NCBI GenBank assembly: GCA_013289795.1
Contig: JABCZH010000006.1
Span: 186,001 to 250,000, forward strand
DNA from: Acidobacteriota bacterium
Lineage (GTDB): Bacteria; Acidobacteriota; Terriglobia; Terriglobales; Acidobacteriaceae
Direction: 5' to 3'
Length of the DNA stretch: 64,000 nt
The first letter of the stretch is position 1. Every line of letters begins with the position of its first letter. Positions 59,727 to 64,000 of the stretch are shown one piece after another. The notes below the pieces were generated by a model. That model worked only from the letters and a program-made list of their open reading frames with translations, was not told the DNA's origin and ran no database searches. Made by a program: the position numbers and the translations under genes.

Positions 59727-60251
59727 TCAAGCCGTCTTGCCCGACGCTAACGGAAATAAGGCCCTCCTTGCCCACATTCCCTGATCATCACTCGCCAGAA
59801 GCCACACTTCTTTGGCAACGCACCTGATTGGCAGATGACGACGAAGCAAACCTTCCACCGCGTTTAGAGTTTCGACATCCACACGATCAGCTACCGTCAA
59901 GTGCGGAACTATGTCGGAAATAGATCCGCCATACGGTTTGTAATCAGGCCACCTCTTCACCAGAGTCCGGGTGATTTGCACGAATGCTTCTGAACTGTCC
60001 GGGTACAGATAGGCAGTTGCCGGAAACCGTCGAAGCTCGGTGAAGGAGAAGGGGAATGCCTCGATCGAGGCACAAACATCTCTTAGAGCATCGATTTGGC
60101 CGGGAAGCATGTGGGGCGGGCAGAACGGATACAACAGTGTGATGTGTGCCGGGACACCGAGCTGGGCTGCGTGGTCGTACTTCAAGCGCAATGGGCCGAC
60201 AATCGGCTCAACCTCAGGAATCGGTAGGATAATCGCGGACTCATTGGCCAT
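59727..60251 (-). CDS. 2H phosphoesterase (2'-5' RNA ligase family)
   Basis: 174 residues with the two hallmark motifs H-I-T at 36-38 (PAHITLLYPF) and H-L-T at 117-119 (PHLTVAD), the catalytic histidine-threonine pairs. Members cleave cyclic phosphodiesters or join RNA ends, and in many bacteria the natural substrate is unknown. ATG 60251 has no clear Shine-Dalgarno. Convergent with the PstS-like gene, 16 bases apart. Confidence 0.9.
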   Translation of the reverse strand: MANESAIILPIPEVEPIVGPLRLKYDHAAQLGVPAHITLLYPFCPPHMLPGQIDALRDVCASIEAFPFSFTELRRFPATAYLYPDSSEAFVQITRTLVKRWPDYKPYGGSISDIVPHLTVADRVDVETLNAVEGLLRRHLPIRCVAKEVWLLASDDQGMWARRALFPLASGKTA

Positions 60252-60321
60252 GGCTCATGTTATTCGACCAGCACGCGATTTGGATGGGGAAAGTCGGCGT
60301 TGGGGCGCCCACATTTCCACT

Positions 60322-61269
60322 TCATCGGGAGAACCGGCTGAGCAGATGAAAGTAGCGCCGGGCACGTTTGACGTCTTTGGCGATTTGAGCGCGCAAGGCG
60401 TCGATGGAGGGAAATTTGATTTCGTCGCGCAGTCTTTGCAGAAAGTGGATTTCGACTTCAGTCTCCGGCGTCAGTTCAATGGGATGAAAGTTCAACAGAT
60501 GTGTCTCCACTGCGAAAGAATCGGCACCAAACGTCGGCCGATTGCCCACGTTGGTGACCGAATCGAAACACTCTTCAGCAACGCGAGTGCGGGTGACGTA
60601 GACGCCGTCTTTGGGAAGTAACTCTTCATAGCGGCTCAGATTGATGGTAGGAACGGTGTGTTTGGCGCCATAACCCCGTCCCCGCCCCGGGGGAGAAAGG
60701 ACGCTGAACGGGCGAGCCAGCAGGAAGCGCGCTGGGCTGACGCGGCCCTCACCGATCAGCTTGCGAATGTGACTGCTCGAGACCGGTTCTCCCCGCAGAC
60801 GCAATTCGGAGTACACACGCACATCGAAGCCCACCTTCTTTCCCAGTTCAGCCAGCAGGTCTACGTCTCCGGCCGCTTTATGGCCGAAGTGAAAATTGAA
60901 GCCTTCATGCACTTCTCGGGCGTGCAGGCGTTGTTTGAGGATCTCCTTCGCAAACTGTTGAGGAGTCATCAAAGACAAGTCCCGAGTGAAAGGGAGCAGA
61001 AGAACGGCATCGACGCCGCTGCCTTGGAGCAGGCGAATCTTTTCGGGCGTGGGAGTAATGAGCTTCAGAACAGAGTCCGGTCGCAGAATGCGCAGTGGGT
61101 GTGGCTCGAAGCTTACGGCTACCGCCTTGGCTCCCAAATCTCGGGCGCGCTGTACGATGTTCGACAGGACCAGACGATGCGCGCGGTGCACACCGTCAAA
61201 ATTGCCGACGCTGAGGACAGCCGGCCCGAAATCAGCGGGAACATCTTCGAGATGCTTAAAGGTACGCAT
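60322..61269 (-). CDS. ribF: Bifunctional riboflavin kinase / FAD synthetase (RibF)
   Basis: 315 residues from ATG 61269; the frame is open upstream but runs into the MBL gene. N-terminal adenylyltransferase: G-N-F-D-G-V-H-R-A-H (about 20-29), with the H-x-x-H-type site, and S-S-H-I-R-K-L-I-G-E-G (about 179-189). C-terminal flavokinase: P-F-S-V, K-H-T-V-P-T-I-N-L (about 222-230) and N-V-G-N-R-P-T-F, then the late E-T-H-L-L-N-F. It makes FMN and FAD, needed by NadB here among others. No FMN riboswitch is recognisable upstream. Confidence 0.95.
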   Translation of the reverse strand: MRTFKHLEDVPADFGPAVLSVGNFDGVHRAHRLVLSNIVQRARDLGAKAVAVSFEPHPLRILRPDSVLKLITPTPEKIRLLQGSGVDAVLLLPFTRDLSLMTPQQFAKEILKQRLHAREVHEGFNFHFGHKAAGDVDLLAELGKKVGFDVRVYSELRLRGEPVSSSHIRKLIGEGRVSPARFLLARPFSVLSPPGRGRGYGAKHTVPTINLSRYEELLPKDGVYVTRTRVAEECFDSVTNVGNRPTFGADSFAVETHLLNFHPIELTPETEVEIHFLQRLRDEIKFPSIDALRAQIAKDVKRARRYFHLLSRFSR

Positions 61270-61307
61270 TATTGATCTGCGTTCATCCGCGCTATATCTG
61301 GGGCAAC

Positions 61308-62081
61308 TCAAATCTCGAAGTCCAACTTCATGCCATCGTACGAAAGCTGCACGCCAGGCGGCAGGGATGCGTTGGTCGCCGCGTGCGGCAGATCATGGCA
61401 GATGTGTGTGAAAAAAGCGCGCTTCGGCTTGAGCCGCTCCACAATGCGCAGCGAGTTGTCCACGGTGGAGTGCGTCGGGTGCGGCTTGTGACGCAGCGCA
61501 TCCAGAAAAAGAATGTCGAGGCCCTGCAACTTGGTTAGCGAGGCCTCGGGAATTTCACTGTGGTCAGTCAGGTAAGCCGCACTGCCGGCGCGAAAGCCGT
61601 AGATCTCGGTTTCGCCATGAATCAGCGTTATCGGCTCGAAGCTCGCTCCGAAAAGCGCCAGTGGTCCGTCGATGAGCTTCAGTTCGACCTGGGGCAGTCC
61701 CCCAAACTTGTAGTCCGCGTCGAAAATGTACCGGAACATGTTGCGGATGAACTCTGCCGCTTCCGGCCGGGCGTAAAGCGGAAGCTTGTTGGGCCGGAGC
61801 CGGTATGTCAGCGGCCGCAGGTCGTCGATGCCGAGAATGTGATCGGCATGAGTGTGGGTGTAAAGCACGGCGTCGAGCCGTTGAATCTTCTCGCGGATGG
61901 CCTGCTCGCGGAAGTCCGGGGTGGTGTCGATGAGAACCGCTCTGCCGTTGTATTCGATCAACACTGAGGGCCGGGTCCGGCGGTCGTGCGGATCAGAGGA
62001 GCGGCACACCGCACAGTCGCACCCGATTGTGGGGACGCCCATCGAAGTCCCACTGCCCAAGACCGTCAACGTAGCTTTCAT
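61308..62081 (-). CDS. MBL-fold metal-dependent hydrolase (PhnP/RNase Z-like)
   Basis: 257 residues. The metal motif H-T-H-A-D-H lies at 76-81 (YTHTHADHILGIDDLR). An early C-D-C-x-x-C (21-26) followed by D-P-H-D-R-R-T-R-P-S is typical of the PhnP and lipoate-related branch of the metallo-beta-lactamase fold. Late T-D-H-S-E-I and F-L-D-A-L-R segments complete the site. Cyclic phosphodiesters or lactones are plausible substrates. Overlaps the DUF1844 gene by 4 bases (ATGA). Confidence 0.88.
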   Translation of the reverse strand: MKATLTVLGSGTSMGVPTIGCDCAVCRSSDPHDRRTRPSVLIEYNGRAVLIDTTPDFREQAIREKIQRLDAVLYTHTHADHILGIDDLRPLTYRLRPNKLPLYARPEAAEFIRNMFRYIFDADYKFGGLPQVELKLIDGPLALFGASFEPITLIHGETEIYGFRAGSAAYLTDHSEIPEASLTKLQGLDILFLDALRHKPHPTHSTVDNSLRIVERLKPKRAFFTHICHDLPHAATNASLPPGVQLSYDGMKLDFEI

Positions 62082-62644
62082 CGCTTGCCAGAAACTGTGC
62101 CCGCTGCCTGGGGCGGATGCGCCAGCGCATTGGTGACTTCTACATAGGCCATGCGCAGCTCGTAAAGACAGTTCTGCAGAAACACTTCTTCTGCGCTGGT
62201 GAGGTTGCCTTTGGTTTTCTCCGTTAGCAAACTGAGCGTGTCGATGGTCTGGCGCGCGCCAATCAAGTCAATGCGGGGCTGGCCCCCCTGTTCGTGCATC
62301 AGTCCGAGTTGCAGCATGGCATTCATGTACAGCGACGCCATGAAACGTTCGAAAGTCATCTCCAGCTCTTTAGCGGAGTGGCCACTCAATTCAACGCGCG
62401 TGTCGAGATCTTTGGCGGACTTTCGGTAGGCATCGGCCTGCTCCTGTTGCTCAGCCACAGTGGGTGTGGGCGGCATGTCAGATGCTGGCGGTGGAGGCAC
62501 GGAAGCAGGCTGGGCCGCCGGAGCAACAGGTGTAGGGCTGAAACTCGAAACTTCTTCTTGTGTGGCTTCGGCGCGAGCTTCACCCTCTGGAGTAAAGAGC
62601 CTCCGGTCGGTTACGGTAAAGCTTTCTTGTTTTTTCTCAGCCAT
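62078..62644 (-). CDS. DUF1844 family protein
   Basis: 188 residues. A low-complexity N-terminus rich in proline, alanine and glutamine (about 25-75) is followed by the DUF1844 core at about 95-175 (FERFMASLYMNAMLQLGLMHEQGG, ARQTIDTLSLLTEKTKGNLTSAEEVFLQNCLYELRMAYVEV). The function of DUF1844 is unknown. It is common next to metallo-hydrolase genes in Acidobacteria and Deltaproteobacteria-like genomes. Coupled to the MBL gene by the ATGA overlap. Confidence 0.85.
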   Translation of the reverse strand: MAEKKQESFTVTDRRLFTPEGEARAEATQEEVSSFSPTPVAPAAQPASVPPPPASDMPPTPTVAEQQEQADAYRKSAKDLDTRVELSGHSAKELEMTFERFMASLYMNAMLQLGLMHEQGGQPRIDLIGARQTIDTLSLLTEKTKGNLTSAEEVFLQNCLYELRMAYVEVTNALAHPPQAAGTVSGKR

Positions 62645-62662
62645 AATTGTCCCTTCAAACTG

Positions 62663-63697
62663 CTATTCCTTTTGTGGGAAGATTCCGGTAAACGGCAAAT
62701 TGCTCACCGTCAACTGCGCCCCGCCCGCTTGCACCTGTTTGCCGGCAACAAATTCGCGGCGAATGTAACCGATCGCCACCCGGCGTTCACCGCTTTTGAG
62801 CACCAGGGAAGCTGCGCTGGTGATCTCGCCAACGTCTTTGCCATCGGCTTGAACCTTAGTGCCGGGACCGGGTAGTGAACCTTCTATTTCGAATCCGGCG
62901 AACTTGCGGTGCACGGCGCCGCGAGAGCGGATGCGCTCCACGATTTCCTGGCCGACGTAGCATCCCTTGCTGAAATGCAAGGCGCGCTCCTGACTGGTTT
63001 CCTGGGGCAAATCGCGCTCGCGAATGTCCTGGCCGTAGCGCGGGATTCCAGCAGCGATGCGAAGCAACTCTTGAGCAGCAGCACCCACCGGCTTAGCGCC
63101 CGCATGAATCAGTGCGTTGCGCAGCGCCGAGACCGTCTCGGGCGCCAGCCACAATTCGTACCATTCGACCGCTGGGTGGTCTCCTCGGACGATCGTCACG
63201 GACGCAACTTGCCAAATCACATCGGCAAACTGCAGGGACTCCAGAGCTGGGAATTCAAAACCTGTGCTACGCAGTACGGCTCCCGACTTCGGACCTGCGA
63301 TCCCGACCGACTGCACGCGATCGCTGACGTTCGCGACTTCAACTTCATCCATGATGATGTAGCGATCGAAGATTGCCAGAAGCTTTTCCAGTTCCGATTG
63401 ATCGGTGTCCAGGGTCAGAGATTCGCCACGGTTGTATGCGTACATATCGCTGAGAATGTGACCCTGGGGGTTGAGCAGGAAGGCGTAAACGCCCCTGCTC
63501 ACGGACAGGTCGCGTATGTTGTTGGTGACCACGCCGTTCAGCCAGCGCACCCGGTCGCCGCCGGTAAGCGCGACCTTGGTGCGGCTGCTGAGATCGAGCA
63601 GACCACAGCCGGACAACAGTTCCGCGAACTCGGACTGCACATTTCCGAGGTCAGAAGCTGGCGGGATAGCGTCGCTGTGAACGGCTGAGGGAGTCAT
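62663..63697 (-). CDS. ygfZ: Folate-binding Fe/S cluster assembly protein YgfZ
   Basis: 344 residues from ATG 63697. GcvT-like fold with the YgfZ signature K-G-C-Y-V-G-Q-E-I (about 248-256), which includes the reactive cysteine, and an early L-T-G-G-D-R-V-R-W-L-N-G segment that binds folate. It helps assemble or repair iron-sulfur clusters, e.g. for MiaB-type enzymes. First gene of the run with DUF1844, MBL hydrolase and ribF. TATAAT lies 13 nt upstream with no Shine-Dalgarno. Confidence 0.93.
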   Translation of the reverse strand: MTPSAVHSDAIPPASDLGNVQSEFAELLSGCGLLDLSSRTKVALTGGDRVRWLNGVVTNNIRDLSVSRGVYAFLLNPQGHILSDMYAYNRGESLTLDTDQSELEKLLAIFDRYIIMDEVEVANVSDRVQSVGIAGPKSGAVLRSTGFEFPALESLQFADVIWQVASVTIVRGDHPAVEWYELWLAPETVSALRNALIHAGAKPVGAAAQELLRIAAGIPRYGQDIRERDLPQETSQERALHFSKGCYVGQEIVERIRSRGAVHRKFAGFEIEGSLPGPGTKVQADGKDVGEITSAASLVLKSGERRVAIGYIRREFVAGKQVQAGGAQLTVSNLPFTGIFPQKE

Positions 63698-63710
63698 ATC
63701 CGATGTTTGA

Positions 63711-63716
63711 ATTATA
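63711..63716 (-). promoter_or_regulatory. -10 element (TATAAT) of ygfZ
   Basis: Perfect minus-strand TATAAT, 13 nt before ATG 63697; predicted leader 6-7 nt. -35 not convincing. Confidence 0.5.
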
Positions 63717-63739
63717 CAAGGCAGCCTGCCGGCACTCGC

Positions 63740-63785
63740 GCTATCCTCCTGCCGGGTCTCGCGTCTCATGTGCCAGGAGGATGGC
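63740..63785 (+). promoter_or_regulatory. Stem-loop that buries the Shine-Dalgarno of the 63786 gene
   Basis: GCTATCCTCCTG (63740-63751) pairs over 12 bp, one of them G-U, with CAGGAGGATGGC (63774-63785), loop 22 nt. The stem covers AGGAGG and ends on the base before the ATG. A competing 5-bp hairpin TGCCA/TGGCA (63771-63786) would instead leave GGAGGA in its loop. Confidence 0.6.
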
Positions 63786-64000
63786 ATGAAATCACTTCGC
63801 GCAGCGGCAATCCTTATCGTGGTGTTTTCTTCGACGGCACTTGTAGCGCAGTCGGACGCTCAGAGAGTGCTGGATCGCTTCAAGGCGATGGTGGGTACAT
63901 GGGAAGGGAAGTCGCCCAAGGGGCAGACGTCCGAAGTGAAATACCAATTGGTGGCGGGCGGGACCGCAGTGATGGGCGAAAGCCACATGATTGACGACGA
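63786..64000 (+). CDS. Exported hypothetical protein, N-terminal part (truncated by window edge)
   Basis: The first 71 residues are visible, with no stop before the window ends. Signal peptide KSLRAAAILIVVFSSTALVAQ with likely cleavage after VAQ. The mature start SDAQRVLDRFKAMVGTWEGKSPKGQ-type sequence, with V-G-T-W-E-G-K and V-A-G-G-T-A-V-M-G-E, resembles the lipocalin-like DUF1579 / fatty-acid-binding style beta barrels. AGGAGG lies 5 nt before the ATG but is predicted to be sequestered in a stem. Confidence 0.7.
   Translation, partial: MKSLRAAAILIVVFSSTALVAQSDAQRVLDRFKAMVGTWEGKSPKGQTSEVKYQLVAGGTAVMGESHMIDD

Noticed and set aside
61270-61307. FMN riboswitch before ribF
   Set aside because: Only 38 bases separate ribF from the upstream gene, and they hold a dispersed repeat.
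1-64000. CRISPR arrays, transposases, integrases, prophage genes, rRNA
   Set aside because: None seen; the short-period intergenic repeats lack unique spacers of constant length.

Overview
The window is a contiguous chromosomal segment of a Gram-negative soil-type bacterium, most likely an Acidobacteriota of the Terriglobia (Koribacter/Sulfotobacter-like). I infer this from two very large TonB-dependent receptors with N-terminal carboxypeptidase-regulatory-like domains, a repetitive Ig-like lipoprotein, DUF5666 and DUF4097 proteins, exported proteins with a PEP-type tail, and a moderately high GC content. No phage, insertion sequence, rRNA or CRISPR is visible. Both edges cut genes.

Layout. 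0-4 kb: end of a thioredoxin-like gene, an ABC-2 permease, tRNA-Gly(CCC), a 58-residue zinc-ribbon gene and three exported proteins, two of them paralogues. 4.3-15.6 kb: a surface block of DUF5666 protein, TonB receptor, Ig-like lipoprotein, LytTR response regulator (minus strand) and a second TonB receptor closed by a strong terminator. 15.6-24.4 kb (mostly minus): YjbQ, FtsK, UppP, an SH3/TPR protein, threonine dehydratase, a VapBC module with a clear operator, and RNase J. 24.4-30.5 kb: EcsC-type protein and the lysine/diaminopimelate operon asd-lysC-dapB-dapA-dapD, in which DapA carries an extra Cys-rich C-terminal domain. 30.6-39 kb: GalT, AI-2E exporter, AroK, DUF4097 protein, an ECF sigma/anti-sigma pair, an MFS carrier and a CBS protein. 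39-48.8 kb: TPR protein, TadE/TadE/prepilin peptidase, a C-terminal processing protease, TatB-TatC, two M28-type enzymes and TerC. 49-64 kb: NadB and AroB (divergent), MenG/UbiE, a second sigma/anti-sigma pair, an SDR epimerase, a parvulin isomerase, a CDF transporter, OsmC, EamA, a 2H phosphoesterase, and the run ygfZ-DUF1844-MBL hydrolase-ribF.

How it fits together. Much of the content is housekeeping: cell wall precursors (DapABD, UppP), chromosome segregation (FtsK), RNA decay (RNase J), cofactors (NadB, MenG, RibF, YgfZ) and protein export (Tat, parvulin, Ctp). The rest concerns the cell surface: TonB receptors, PEP-tailed proteins, TadE pilins, and two ECF switches, one apparently linked to a DUF4097 envelope protein.

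The most interesting signals are not gene families. (1) About ten genes have a -10-like hexamer 6-9 nt upstream of the start codon and no Shine-Dalgarno sequence, suggesting widespread leaderless transcription. (2) At the right edge a 12-bp stem would bury the Shine-Dalgarno of an exported protein exactly up to its start codon. (3) DapA is fused to a small CXXC/CXC domain. (4) A CDF transporter carries three tandem cytoplasmic domains. (5) The vapBC promoter lies inside a perfect inverted repeat. All calls are from reading the sequence; no database search was possible.
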